Part shown: positions 1-7,249 of the stretch, in pieces
How the letters are laid out: each line of letters begins with the position of its first letter
Position numbering within the stretch: position 1 is the first letter of the stretch
From: an uncultured beta proteobacterium
GTDB taxonomy: Bacteria > Pseudomonadota > Gammaproteobacteria > Burkholderiales > Rhodocyclaceae
Direction: 5' to 3'
Assembly: GCA_903910495.1 (NCBI GenBank)
Contig: CAIVZW010000186.1
Coordinates: 1-11,673 of the forward strand
Length of the DNA: 11,673 nucleotides
Notes under the pieces: model-generated
What the model was told of the DNA's origin: nothing
The model's input: only the letters and a program-made list of their open reading frames with translations
The model's database searches: none
Translations under genes and position numbers: made by a program

Positions 1-897
1 CGTCCCCACCAGATCAATTACGAAACCTTGCCGACGCGTGGCGGTGACGTTCTGATCGTGGTCGCGCATGGCCCCGGCGATCTGGGCATGGTCAATGCCA
101 TAGCGGACTGCCGCAAGAAGTTCGGCAAGATTTATGGGTTTGTCACCGATTCGTATTTCCAGTCCGGGTTTGTCAAGGAAACGGCGCTTTTTGATGCCAT
201 CACCGTCACCGCCCATGAAGATGTGGACTATCCGGAATCGCGCTTTGGCATTTCCGTCAGCCAGTTGTACCAGGGCGCCGACTGCCTGACCTGGGCCCCG
301 CGCGAAATGATGACGCGGGAGATCGATGTGATCGGCTTCGGGCGTACGCCGCCGAGCTATCAGGCCTGTTTTTCCCGGCGCTTCCATGCGCCCGGTTCGC
401 CTTACCTGTACCTGCATTCGCCCCTGGGCAATTTGTCAGGCCCCAGTGTGCACCTCGAGCGCGGCATGCTGTTCAAGCTGCTGCAGCGGACCCGCATCTC
501 GCTGGCCTTCCATCTCTATGTCGAGCCGCAGGGCGGCCGCCCGCGTTCCATGATGGTGACCAGCCGCTGGCTGGAATCCCTGCTCGCCGGCTGCATCGTT
601 GCCGGCCGGCGACCGCTCTCGCGCATGGCCGACGACATGCTGTTCTGGCCCGAGGCCACGCTTGAACTGTCCGAGGATCCGCAGGCCGCCGCCGACGAAC
701 TGGTGACGCTGTTGTCAGGCAACGCCACGCTGGAGCAACAACGGCGCAGCAATATTTTTCATATGCTCGGGCACCATGACTGGCGCTACCGGATCGAGGC
801 GCTTTGCCAGCAGTGGGATCTGCCGGTACCCGCCGCGCTGCACAGCGATATCGCGCGGCTGCAGGCGCTGTGCGCGGCTTATGCGCCAGACGCGTGA
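1..897 (+). CDS. probable glycosyltransferase, group-1/CgeB-like C-terminus (5' end outside window)
   Basis: The frame is open from base 1 to the TGA at 895-897, giving 298 residues. No stop lies upstream, so the true start is probably left of the window; the TTG at 28 is only the first possible start codon seen. The N-terminal part has a hydrophobic strand followed by a glycine-rich turn (VLIVVAHGPGDLGM, about residues 17-30). A second strand, IDVIGFGR (108-115), precedes the C-terminal half. Residues 188-265 have the pattern seen at the end of group-1/CgeB-like glycosyltransferases: SRWLESLLAGCIVAGRRP, then FWPEATLELSEDP, then a spaced DWRYRIEAL. This would fit a cytoplasmic enzyme moving a sugar from a nucleotide donor onto the repeat unit. 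Donor and acceptor cannot be read from the sequence. The polysaccharide context supports the call. The coding frame is confident; the family assignment is moderate and rests on pattern, not a search. Confidence 0.65.
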   Translation, partial: RPHQINYETLPTRGGDVLIVVAHGPGDLGMVNAIADCRKKFGKIYGFVTDSYFQSGFVKETALFDAITVTAHEDVDYPESRFGISVSQLYQGADCLTWAPREMMTREIDVIGFGRTPPSYQACFSRRFHAPGSPYLYLHSPLGNLSGPSVHLERGMLFKLLQRTRISLAFHLYVEPQGGRPRSMMVTSRWLESLLAGCIVAGRRPLSRMADDMLFWPEATLELSEDPQAAADELVTLLSGNATLEQQRRSNIFHMLGHHDWRYRIEALCQQWDLPVPAALHSDIARLQALCAAYAPDA

Positions 898-926
898 ACT
901 GGCGCAGGCGGGAACCCAGTTAAACT

Positions 927-1006
927 TAAAAACCGCAGTAGCAAGATAACGTACCCTTCGATGTCCCGAAGGCAACGGGGCCTTGGGCTCAATCCCCCTG
1001 GGGAAC
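927..1006 (+). repeat. about 80-bp intergenic repeat, copy 1
   Basis: This stretch begins 29 nt after the stop of the first gene and matches 8746-8826 at 74 of 81 aligned positions, with six substitutions and one 1-nt gap. It contains a 6-bp stem CCTTCG (955-960) with CGAAGG (967-972) around a 6-nt loop. A competing stem pairs GTCCC (963-967) with GGGGC (977-981). A further small hairpin, TCCC with GGGA, lies at 993-1004. The difference at 964 (T here, C in copy 2) keeps the competing stem pairable as a G-U. I do not recognise the element as a known riboswitch. It could be a structured leader RNA for rfbB or a dispersed extragenic repeat. Confidence 0.85.
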
Positions 1007-1008
1007 AC

Positions 1009-1045
1009 GCCCGCTGAGCGGGCTGCTCAGGGAGAACGGGTTTTT
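1009..1045 (+). terminator. possible intrinsic terminator or attenuator
   Basis: Two mutually exclusive hairpins overlap here. The first is a perfect 6-bp stem GCCCGC (1009-1014) with GCGGGC (1018-1023) and a 3-nt loop. The second pairs CTGAGC (1014-1019) with GCTCAG (1025-1030), extended by CCCG (1010-1013) with CGGG (1037-1040) across a 6-nt bulge. The second form is followed at once by five T residues (1041-1045). It could end transcription from the upstream gene. Because the forms compete and sit directly after the repeat, it could also act as an attenuator. The T-run is short and the bulge weakens the stem. Confidence 0.4.
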
Positions 1046-1159
1046 GGCTAATGGATAATCTGGGTTAAATCAATATTCCGGATCCCCGCACTCCAGGGGG
1101 GCTTCCTCAGGACGGCATCGCCTTACCTGCGGAGCGCCTGCGCCGGATTACACAGAGTC
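1046..1159. other. non-coding gap with no recognised element
   Basis: This is the middle of the 321-nt gap between the first gene and rfbB. It has no convincing reading frame. A small CCCC/GGGG hairpin (around 1084-1100) and some GC-rich symmetry around 1129-1145 are visible, but neither is backed by a second copy in the window. Nothing here can be named. Confidence 0.5.
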
Positions 1160-1188
1160 GTCACAATTATTTTCAAACAATCCAATAC
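1160..1188 (+). promoter_or_regulatory. possible sigma-70-type promoter for the rfb operon
   Basis: The stretch 1160-1190 is clearly AT-rich in a GC-rich window and lies 31 nt before the rfbB start. GTCACA (1160-1165) and CAATAC (1183-1188) sit 17 nt apart, the ideal sigma-70 spacing. Each hexamer matches its consensus poorly, so the call rests mainly on composition, spacing and position before the first gene of the operon. Confidence 0.3.
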
Positions 1189-1218
1189 AGTCGGGTCTCT
1201 CCATGAGAGGTCAGATCT

Positions 1219-2280
1219 ATGTCGATTTTAGTCACCGGCGGCGCAGGATTTATTGGCAGCAATTTTGTCCTCGACTGGCTCGGCGGATCGGATGAGCCGG
1301 TCATCAACCTTGACCAGCTCACCTATGCCGGCAACCTGCAAAACCTGGCCTCACTGGCCGGTGATGCGCGCCATGTGTTCGTCCAGGGCGACTTCGGCGA
1401 TTCGGCTCTGGTCGGACAACTGCTGGCGCAGCATCAGCCGCGTGCGGTGGTCAATTTCGCGGCCGAGTCGCATGTCGATCGTTCGATCCACGGGCCCGCT
1501 GACTTCATCCACACCAATATTGTCGGCACCTTCAAACTGCTTGAGTCGGTACGGGCGTATTGGGGCGGGCTGGAGCCGGTCGCCAAAGACGCGTTCCGGC
1601 TGCTGCACGTGTCGACGGACGAGGTCTATGGCTCACTGGAGAAAACCGCCCCGGCCTTTACCGAGGACCACCGTTACGAACCGAATAGCCCCTATTCGGC
1701 GTCCAAGGCCGCCAGTGACCATCTGGTGCGCGCTTACCACCATACCTACGGCCTGCCGGTACTCACCACCCACTGCTCCAACAACTACGGGCCGTTTCAT
1801 TTCCCCGAAAAACTTATCCCGCTGATCATCGTCAATGCCCAGGCGGGCAAGCCCTTGCCGGTCTATGGCGACGGCCAGCAGATCCGTGACTGGCTCTACG
1901 TCAAGGACCATTGCAGCGCGCTCCGCCGCGTCCTGGAGGCGGGCCGGCTGGGTGAAACCTACAACATCGGCGGCTGGAACGAACACCCCAATCTGGCTAT
2001 TGTGCTCATGGTCTGTGCGCTTCTCGATGAGCTCAAGCCGCGCGCTGACGGCAAGCCCTACGAGGAGCAGATTGCCTACGTTGCCGACCGTCCCGGCCAT
2101 GACCGGCGCTACGCCATCGATGCGCGCAAGATCGAACAGCAACTGGGCTGGAAGCCCGTCGAAACCTTTGCCAGCGGGATCCGCAAGACGGTGCAGTGGT
2201 ATCTCGACCATCCCGACTGGGTGGCCAATGTGCTCAGCGGCGACTATCGCGACTGGCTGGCAAAACACTATGGTGAATGA
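1219..2280 (+). CDS. rfbB: dTDP-glucose 4,6-dehydratase
   Basis: RfbB (RmlB) is the second step of dTDP-L-rhamnose synthesis, converting dTDP-glucose to dTDP-4-keto-6-deoxyglucose with bound NAD+. The 353-residue length is normal for this extended short-chain dehydrogenase family. The N-terminal Rossmann motif GGAGFIG is at 7-13. The LDQLTYAGN segment (31-39) is typical of RmlB. The catalytic STDEVYG segment is at 132-138 (T133, D134, E135), and the YxxxK pair is Y159/K163. [14 protein letters not shown] follows, as expected in this family. The ATG at 1219 has a good ribosome site, GAGAGG (1205-1210), 8 nt upstream. It is the first gene of the rfb run and follows a long gap that may hold its promoter. 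rfbD starts within 9 nt of its stop. Assignment is very secure. Confidence 0.97.
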   Translation: MSILVTGGAGFIGSNFVLDWLGGSDEPVINLDQLTYAGNLQNLASLAGDARHVFVQGDFGDSALVGQLLAQHQPRAVVNFAAESHVDRSIHGPADFIHTNIVGTFKLLESVRAYWGGLEPVAKDAFRLLHVSTDEVYGSLEKTAPAFTEDHRYEPNSPYSASKAASDHLVRAYHHTYGLPVLTTHCSNNYGPFHFPEKLIPLIIVNAQAGKPLPVYGDGQQIRDWLYVKDHCSALRRVLEAGRLGETYNIGGWNEHPNLAIVLMVCALLDELKPRADGKPYEEQIAYVADRPGHDRRYAIDARKIEQQLGWKPVETFASGIRKTVQWYLDHPDWVANVLSGDYRDWLAKHYGE

Positions 2281-2289
2281 GGGATATTG

Positions 2290-3198
2290 ATGAAAATCCT
2301 GCTTTTCGGAAAAAACGGTCAGCTGGGCTGGGAACTGCAACGCAGCCTGGCCGCGCTGGGCGAAGTCACGGCGCTCGATTGCGCCAGCGCCGGGCTGTGC
2401 GCTGACTTCACCGATCTGGCCGGCCTGGCCGCTACGGTGCGTGCCGTGGCGCCCGATGTGATCGTCAATGCGGCCGCGCATACGGCGGTGGACAAGGCCG
2501 AGTCCGAACCCGAACTGGCGCGCACCATCAACGCGCTGGCGCCCGCTGTCCTGGCGAGCGAGGCGCAAAAGCTCGGCGCCTGGCTGGTGCATTACTCGAC
2601 CGACTATGTGTTCGACGGCCATGGTGCTACCGCGTGGCATGAAACCGATGTTCCTCGTCCCTTAAGCGTGTATGGCCGGACCAAGCTCGAAGGCGAGCAG
2701 GCCGTGGCCAACTGTGAGCGGCACCTGATCTTTCGCACGAGCTGGGTCTATGCCGCGCGTGGCGGCAACTTCGCCAGGACCATGCTGCGCCTGGCGCGCG
2801 AGCGCGAGCAGCTAACGGTAATCGCCGATCAGATCGGTGCGCCAACCGGGGCCGACTTGCTGGCCGACATTACGGCGCACGCCGTGCGCCGCGTGCAATG
2901 CCGTCCGCAACTGGCGGGCCTGTACCACCTGACGGCGGGCGGCGAAACCAGCTGGCATGGCTATGCCTGCCATGTCATCGAGTATGCGCGCGGCAAAGCC
3001 GGCGGACATGGCATCCGGGTGGCGCCGGAGGCCGTGCTGCCGATCCCGACCACCGCCTATCCCATGCCCGCCCCGCGCCCTTTGAATTCGCGCCTGGCTA
3101 CCGCCAGTCTGCAGGCGGCCTTCGGCGTGGTGCTGCCGAATTGGCAATACGGCGTGGACAGAATGCTCGATGAAATTCTTGACGTGAGTCCGTTATGA
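2290..3198 (+). CDS. rfbD: dTDP-4-dehydrorhamnose reductase
   Basis: RfbD (RmlD) does the last step, reducing dTDP-4-keto-L-rhamnose to dTDP-L-rhamnose with NAD(P)H. The product is 302 residues, the usual size. The Rossmann motif GKNGQLG is at 7-13. [12 protein letters not shown] (60-71) is a family hallmark. STDYVFDG is at 103-110, and the catalytic YxxxK pair is Y128/K132 ([10 protein letters not shown]). RTSWVYA and PRPLNSRL further on are also typical of RmlD. A TTG at 2287 precedes the ATG at 2290; the ATG is preferred because GAGGGA (2279-2284), overlapping the rfbB stop, lies at good spacing and MKILLFG is the usual family start. The gene ends in a 4-nt ATGA overlap with rfbA, so translation is probably coupled. 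Confidence 0.96.
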   Translation: MKILLFGKNGQLGWELQRSLAALGEVTALDCASAGLCADFTDLAGLAATVRAVAPDVIVNAAAHTAVDKAESEPELARTINALAPAVLASEAQKLGAWLVHYSTDYVFDGHGATAWHETDVPRPLSVYGRTKLEGEQAVANCERHLIFRTSWVYAARGGNFARTMLRLAREREQLTVIADQIGAPTGADLLADITAHAVRRVQCRPQLAGLYHLTAGGETSWHGYACHVIEYARGKAGGHGIRVAPEAVLPIPTTAYPMPAPRPLNSRLATASLQAAFGVVLPNWQYGVDRMLDEILDVSPL

Positions 3199-4088
3199 AA
3201 CCAGTTAAGCGCAAAGGCATCATCCTCGCCGGTGGCTCAGGCACCCGGCTGTACCCTGCAACGCAGGTGGTCTCCAAGCAACTGCTGCCGGTTTTCGACA
3301 AGCCGATGATCTACTACCCGCTGTGCACCTTGTTGCTGGCCGGCATCCGCGAGCTGCTGGTGATCTCCACGCCCCAGGACACACCGCGCTTTGAGCAGCT
3401 GCTGGGCGATGGCCGCCAGTGGGGAATCAGCATTTCCTACGCCGTGCAAGCTTCACCCGACGGGCTGGCGCAGGCCTTTCTGATTGGCGAATCTTTTCTC
3501 GGCGACGATCTGTCGGCGCTGGTGCTCGGCGACAACATCTTCTACGGCCACGATTTTTCCGCGCTGTTGAAGAATGCGAACCAACGCACGGCGGGGGCTT
3601 CGGTTTTTGCCTATGCGGTGAACGATCCCGAACGCTATGGCGTGGTCGAATTCGACAGCCAGGGCCGCGCCATCAGCCTGGAAGAAAAACCCAGGCTGCC
3701 GAAGTCGCGCTATGCAGTGACCGGGCTTTATTTTTATGACCAGCAGGTCGTTGAGTTGGCCAAGTCGGTCAAGCCATCGGCGCGCGGCGAGCTGGAAATC
3801 ACCGACCTCAACCGGCTGTATCTGGAGCAAGGCGCGCTGGTGGTCGAAACCATGGGCCGCGGCTATGCCTGGCTGGATACCGGCACCCACGAGTCGATGC
3901 TGGAAGCCAGCCAGTTCATCCAGATCATTGAGCGTCGCCAGGGGCTGAAGGTCGCCGCACCGGAAGAAATTGTCTGGCGCAATGGCTGGGTTGACGATGG
4001 GCAACTGGAACGGCTGGCCCAGCCGCTCGGCAAATCAGGGTATGGACAATATCTGCTCGGCCTGCTGCACGAGAAGGCCTACCCATGA
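3195..4088 (+). CDS. rfbA: glucose-1-phosphate thymidylyltransferase
   Basis: RfbA (RmlA) is the first and usually feedback-controlled step, joining glucose-1-phosphate and dTTP to give dTDP-glucose and pyrophosphate. The 297-residue length fits the family. The nucleotide-binding signature [11 protein letters not shown] is at 11-21, with K28 of SKQLLPV shortly after. [14 protein letters not shown] (40-53) is characteristic. The metal-binding aspartate is D113 in LGDNIFYGH, and EEKP is at 163-166. [19 protein letters not shown] near residues 220-240 is the usual C-terminal block. The start overlaps the rfbD stop by four bases (ATGA) and has only a weak ribosome site, so translation probably depends on coupling. 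The other end overlaps rfbC in the same way. No missing key residue was noticed. Confidence 0.97.
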   Translation: MKPVKRKGIILAGGSGTRLYPATQVVSKQLLPVFDKPMIYYPLCTLLLAGIRELLVISTPQDTPRFEQLLGDGRQWGISISYAVQASPDGLAQAFLIGESFLGDDLSALVLGDNIFYGHDFSALLKNANQRTAGASVFAYAVNDPERYGVVEFDSQGRAISLEEKPRLPKSRYAVTGLYFYDQQVVELAKSVKPSARGELEITDLNRLYLEQGALVVETMGRGYAWLDTGTHESMLEASQFIQIIERRQGLKVAAPEEIVWRNGWVDDGQLERLAQPLGKSGYGQYLLGLLHEKAYP

Positions 4089-4636
4089 AGGTGACCCCTT
4101 GTACCATTGCCGATGTGCTGCTGATCGAGCCGAAGGTATTCGGCGACGAACGCGGCTTTTTTTTCGAGAGCTTCAACCAGCGTGAATTCCGCGAGGCCTG
4201 CGGACTGACTCTGGATTTCGTTCAGGACAATCACTCCAGGTCAGCGCGCAATGTGCTGCGCGGCCTGCACTACCAGGTACTCCAGCCGCAGGGCAAGCTG
4301 GTGCGCGTGGTGGCGGGGGAGGTGTTTGACGTAGCGGTCGATATTCGTCGCTCCTCGCCGACGTTCGGCCTGTGGTCGGGGCACCTTCTGTCTGGCGATA
4401 ACAAACACCAGCTTTGGGTTCCGCCGGGGCTGGCGCACGGTTTTGTGGTGCTGTCGGAGACGGCCGAGTTCTTGTACAAGACCACCGACTATTACGCGCC
4501 GCAACACGAACGCTGCATCGCCTGGGATGACCCCACGCTGGCCATCCAGTGGCCCGCATTGAACGGGCCACCCCGGCTCTCGGCCAAAGACGCGGCCGGA
4601 ATGACTTTCCTGCAGGCCTGCGCCGACCAATCCTAA
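4085..4636 (+). CDS. rfbC: dTDP-4-dehydrorhamnose 3,5-epimerase
   Basis: RfbC (RmlC) epimerises dTDP-4-keto-6-deoxyglucose at C3 and C5 to the L-rhamno form. It is a cupin-fold enzyme that usually acts as a dimer. The 183-residue length is standard. [13 protein letters not shown] is at 19-31, [18 protein letters not shown] at 47-64 with catalytic H62, and K71 follows in [18 protein letters not shown] (111-120) and FLYKTTDYY (129-137, with the expected catalytic tyrosine Y131) complete the active site. IAWDDP is at 145-150. The start overlaps rfbA by four bases (ATGA), with GAGAAGG (4071-4077) as ribosome site. With this gene the rfbBDAC set is complete and in the classic enterobacterial order. 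Confidence 0.96.
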   Translation: MKVTPCTIADVLLIEPKVFGDERGFFFESFNQREFREACGLTLDFVQDNHSRSARNVLRGLHYQVLQPQGKLVRVVAGEVFDVAVDIRRSSPTFGLWSGHLLSGDNKHQLWVPPGLAHGFVVLSETAEFLYKTTDYYAPQHERCIAWDDPTLAIQWPALNGPPRLSAKDAAGMTFLQACADQS

Positions 4637-4640
4637 ACTC

Positions 4641-4645
4641 GAGGG
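4641..4645 (+). promoter_or_regulatory. ribosome binding site choosing the galE start
   Basis: GAGGG ends 6 nt before the ATG at 4652 and 12 nt before a second in-frame ATG at 4658. The shorter spacing favours 4652. It lies in the 15-nt gap after the rfbC stop, so galE probably shares the rfb transcript. Confidence 0.6.
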
Positions 4646-4651
4646 CAACAC

Positions 4652-5671
4652 ATGGCCATGATTCTTGTCACCGGGGGCGCCGGTTACATCGGCTCCCATA
4701 CCTGCGTCGAGTTGCTCAACACGGGACATGAGGTCACCGTGTTTGACAACTTCTGCAACAGCCGGCCCGAGGCTCTGGCGCGGGTGGAGCGCATCACCGG
4801 CCAGAAGCCGGCGCTGATCAGCGGCGATATCCGCGACCGTCCGGCACTGGTGGCGGCTTTGCGCGAGAGCGGCGCCAGCGCCGTGATCCATTTCGCCGGA
4901 CTGAAGGCGGTGGGCGAGTCGGTGCAAAATCCGCTGGCCTACTATGACAACAATGTGCTGGGCACGATGCGCCTGCTCGAAGCCATGGGCGAGTGCGCGG
5001 TCAAGACCCTGGTCTTCAGTTCGTCGGCCACGGTCTATGGCGAGCCGCAGTACCTGCCGCTGAACGAGCGTCACCCGCTCTCAGCCACCAGCCCCTATGG
5101 CCAGACCAAGCGGGTGATCGAGGAACTGTTGCGTGATCTGTACCGCAGCGACCCGAGCTGGCGCATGGGCATCCTGCGCTACTTCAACCCGGTCGGGGCG
5201 CATGCCAGCGGCCTGATCGGCGAGGATCCGCAAGGTATCCCCAACAACCTGATGCCCTTTGTGGCCCAGGTGGCCGTGGGGCGGCGCGAGTTTCTGAACG
5301 TGTGGGGCAATGACTACCCGACAGCCGATGGCACCGGTGTGCGCGATTACATCCACGTGGTGGATCTGGCGCAAGGCCACATCAAGGCGCTGCAGCGTTT
5401 GCAAAAGCAGGCCGAGTGTCTGACCGTCAATCTGGGTACGGGCGTCGGCTACAGTGTACTGGACATGGTGCGCGCCTTCGCCAAGGCCAGCGGCAAGCCA
5501 GTGCCCTGCAAGGTGGCCGAGCGCCGGGCCGGCGATATCGCCGCCTGCTACTCCGACCCGGCCCTGGCCTTCGAACTGCTGGGGTGGCGTGCACAACGCG
5601 ATCTCGCCACCATGTGCGCCGACGCCTGGCGCTGGCAGAGTGGCAACCCCGAAGGTTATGCACAAATTTAA
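4652..5671 (+). CDS. galE: UDP-glucose 4-epimerase
   Basis: GalE interconverts UDP-glucose and UDP-galactose using tightly bound NAD+, supplying galactose for the polymer. The 339-residue length matches the family (E. coli GalE is 338). The Rossmann motif GGAGYIG is at 8-14, followed by [15 protein letters not shown] (31-37) and [10 protein letters not shown] (81-90) are GalE-specific. SSSATVYG is at 123-130 with catalytic S125, and YxxxK is Y149/K153 in [19 protein letters not shown] and [15 protein letters not shown] follow as expected. A related activity on UDP-GlcNAc cannot be ruled out from motifs alone. The gene lies 15 nt after rfbC and 17 nt before manC, so all three are likely co-transcribed. 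Confidence 0.95.
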   Translation: MAMILVTGGAGYIGSHTCVELLNTGHEVTVFDNFCNSRPEALARVERITGQKPALISGDIRDRPALVAALRESGASAVIHFAGLKAVGESVQNPLAYYDNNVLGTMRLLEAMGECAVKTLVFSSSATVYGEPQYLPLNERHPLSATSPYGQTKRVIEELLRDLYRSDPSWRMGILRYFNPVGAHASGLIGEDPQGIPNNLMPFVAQVAVGRREFLNVWGNDYPTADGTGVRDYIHVVDLAQGHIKALQRLQKQAECLTVNLGTGVGYSVLDMVRAFAKASGKPVPCKVAERRAGDIAACYSDPALAFELLGWRAQRDLATMCADAWRWQSGNPEGYAQI

Positions 5672-5680
5672 AGGAGAGGG
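5671..5680 (+). promoter_or_regulatory. ribosome binding site choosing the manC start
   Basis: AAGGAGAGGG is a strong Shine-Dalgarno match ending 8 nt before the ATG at 5689. The manC frame is open far upstream into galE, so this site is what fixes the start. The family N-terminus (LIQPIVLSGGSGTR) begins right there. Confidence 0.85.
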
Positions 5681-5688
5681 AACACCGC

Positions 5689-7131
5689 ATGCTGATTCAA
5701 CCGATTGTGCTGTCTGGGGGTTCCGGCACACGCCTGTGGCCGCTTTCGCGCGAGAAATATCCGAAGCAGTTGTTGCCGCTGATCGGCGAGGATTCGCTGC
5801 TGCAAGCCACGGTGCGCCGTGTCGAGGGGCTGGCCGGGGAGCACCTGGGGGCGCCGATGGTGGTGTGCAACGAGGAATATCGTTTCGTGATCGCCGAGCA
5901 ACTGCGCCTGATGGGCCAATCCGGCACCCTCGTGCTCGAACCGGTCGGGAGAAATACGGCGCCGGCCTTGACGCTGGCCGCATTGGCGGCGATACGCGGG
6001 GGCGATGACCCGATCCTGCTGGTAATGCCTTCCGATCATGTGATTAGCGATACACCGGCCTTTCAGGCGGCGGTGCGTCAAGGGGCGGCGCTGGCCGAGA
6101 AGGGCGCAGTGGTGACCTTTGGCATTACGCCGGATGCGCCGGAAACCGGTTACGGCTATATCCAGTCGGGAGAGCCGTTTGGCGCCGGCGTGGCATTCAG
6201 TATCGCGCGCTTTGTCGAGAAGCCGGATCTGGCGACGGCACAGAGCTATCTCGATGATGGCGCGTATTTCTGGAACAGCGGCCTGTTCATGATGCGCGCT
6301 TCGGTATGGCTGGCGGCGATCGAAGCCTGCCGGGCCGATATTCTGACGGCCTGCCGCGCGGCCTGGGAACAGGGTACGGTGGATGGTCAATTCCTGCGTG
6401 TGGGCAAGGAGGCTTTCGCGCAATGCCCGAGCGACTCGATCGACTATGCGGTGATGGAGCGCATTGCCGCCGCCGGGGACGGTGCGGCGCTGCCTGCCGC
6501 GGTGGTGATTCCGCTGACGGCCGGCTGGTCCGACGTTGGCGCCTGGGATGCCCTGTGGGACGTCCTGCCCAAGGATGGCGCAGGCAACGTGGTGCAGGGC
6601 GACGTGCTGCTCCACGACTGCTGCAATACCCTGGCCATGGCGCAGGGACGCCTGGTGGCCTGCGTCGGGGTGTCAGACCTGATCGTGGTGGAAACGCCGG
6701 ATGCGATCCTGGTGGCGCACAAGAGCAAGACGCAGGAGGTGAAGAATATTGTCGATCAACTCAAGCGCCAGGGACGCGCCGAGGGGCAACTGCACCGCAA
6801 GGTGTTCCGCCCCTGGGGTTCGTACGACGGGGTGGATGCCGGCGAGCGCTTTCAGGTTAAGCGCATCATGGTCAAACCCGGTGCCACGCTGTCCTTGCAG
6901 ATGCACCACCACCGCGCCGAGCACTGGATCGTGGTGCGCGGCACGGCCAAGGTGACGCGCGGCGATGCGTCGTATCTGGTGTCGGAGAACGAATCCACGT
7001 TCATCCCGCTAGGGACCAAACACCGCCTCGAGAATCCCGGTTGCGTGCCGCTGGAGATGATCGAGGTGCAGTCGGGTTCGTATCTCGGCGAGGATGACAT
7101 TGTGCGCTTTGATGATGCCTACGGGCGGTAG
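5689..7131 (+). CDS. manC: mannose-1-phosphate guanylyltransferase / mannose-6-phosphate isomerase (bifunctional)
   Basis: The protein makes GDP-mannose from mannose-1-phosphate and GTP. A C-terminal type II isomerase domain should also convert fructose-6-phosphate to mannose-6-phosphate. It has 480 residues, the usual length of ManC/CpsB/AlgA proteins. The pyrophosphorylase signature GGSGTRLWPLSREKYPKQ is at 10-27, PSDHVI at 114-119 and FVEKPD at 175-180. A linker ends near 370 and the cupin domain follows, with RPWG at 374-377 and QMHHHRAEHW at 404-413, which carries the metal-binding histidines. The frame stays open upstream into galE, but the ribosome site at 5671-5680 and the family N-terminus fix the start. 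Both activities look intact. It closes the compact rfb-galE-manC run. Confidence 0.96.
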   Translation: MLIQPIVLSGGSGTRLWPLSREKYPKQLLPLIGEDSLLQATVRRVEGLAGEHLGAPMVVCNEEYRFVIAEQLRLMGQSGTLVLEPVGRNTAPALTLAALAAIRGGDDPILLVMPSDHVISDTPAFQAAVRQGAALAEKGAVVTFGITPDAPETGYGYIQSGEPFGAGVAFSIARFVEKPDLATAQSYLDDGAYFWNSGLFMMRASVWLAAIEACRADILTACRAAWEQGTVDGQFLRVGKEAFAQCPSDSIDYAVMERIAAAGDGAALPAAVVIPLTAGWSDVGAWDALWDVLPKDGAGNVVQGDVLLHDCCNTLAMAQGRLVACVGVSDLIVVETPDAILVAHKSKTQEVKNIVDQLKRQGRAEGQLHRKVFRPWGSYDGVDAGERFQVKRIMVKPGATLSLQMHHHRAEHWIVVRGTAKVTRGDASYLVSENESTFIPLGTKHRLENPGCVPLEMIEVQSGSYLGEDDIVRFDDAYGR

Positions 7132-7225
7132 GTCCGGGGCGGCGGATAAGCTGCGCAGTCTGGCGCAGTCGGTGACGGCGGAGTACGGGCTGCGGGCAGA
7201 TTCCAGCAGGAGTCGGCGCGCATGA
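7112..7225 (+). other. doubtful small reading frame in the manC-manB spacer
   Basis: A 37-codon frame opens on two tandem ATGs inside the manC 3' end and runs through most of the 118-nt spacer. It reads through in-frame with a mildly helical segment (AADKLRSLAQSVTAEYGL) and a basic tail. Its stop overlaps by ATGA an ATG at 7222 that would encode only seven residues. No convincing ribosome site precedes it and I know no family. It may be chance in GC-rich DNA or a remnant of a lost gene. No terminator or clear promoter was seen in the spacer. Confidence 0.15.
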
Positions 7226-7249
7226 GACGACGAGACAAGGACTGAAAAC

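Noticed and set aside
715..1008. Two minus-strand frames (715-1008 and 8495-8794) sharing the motif SGHRRVR.LATAVF
   Set aside because: The shared peptide is only the reverse translation of the repeat copies. Each frame otherwise covers different DNA, so this is a DNA repeat and not a protein family.
1633..2640. 335-codon open frame on the minus strand across rfbB and rfbD
   Set aside because: It lies opposite two certain genes, has no recognisable domain, and such antisense frames are common in GC-rich coding DNA.
5416..5688. N-terminal extension of manC into galE
   Set aside because: The upstream part is arginine-rich out-of-frame galE sequence; the ribosome site at 5671-5680 and the family start at 5689 are clear.
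5668..6615. 315-codon minus-strand frame opposite manC
   Set aside because: It is a shadow of a gene with full family motifs; its residue mix (R, H, Q rich) is typical of an antisense frame.
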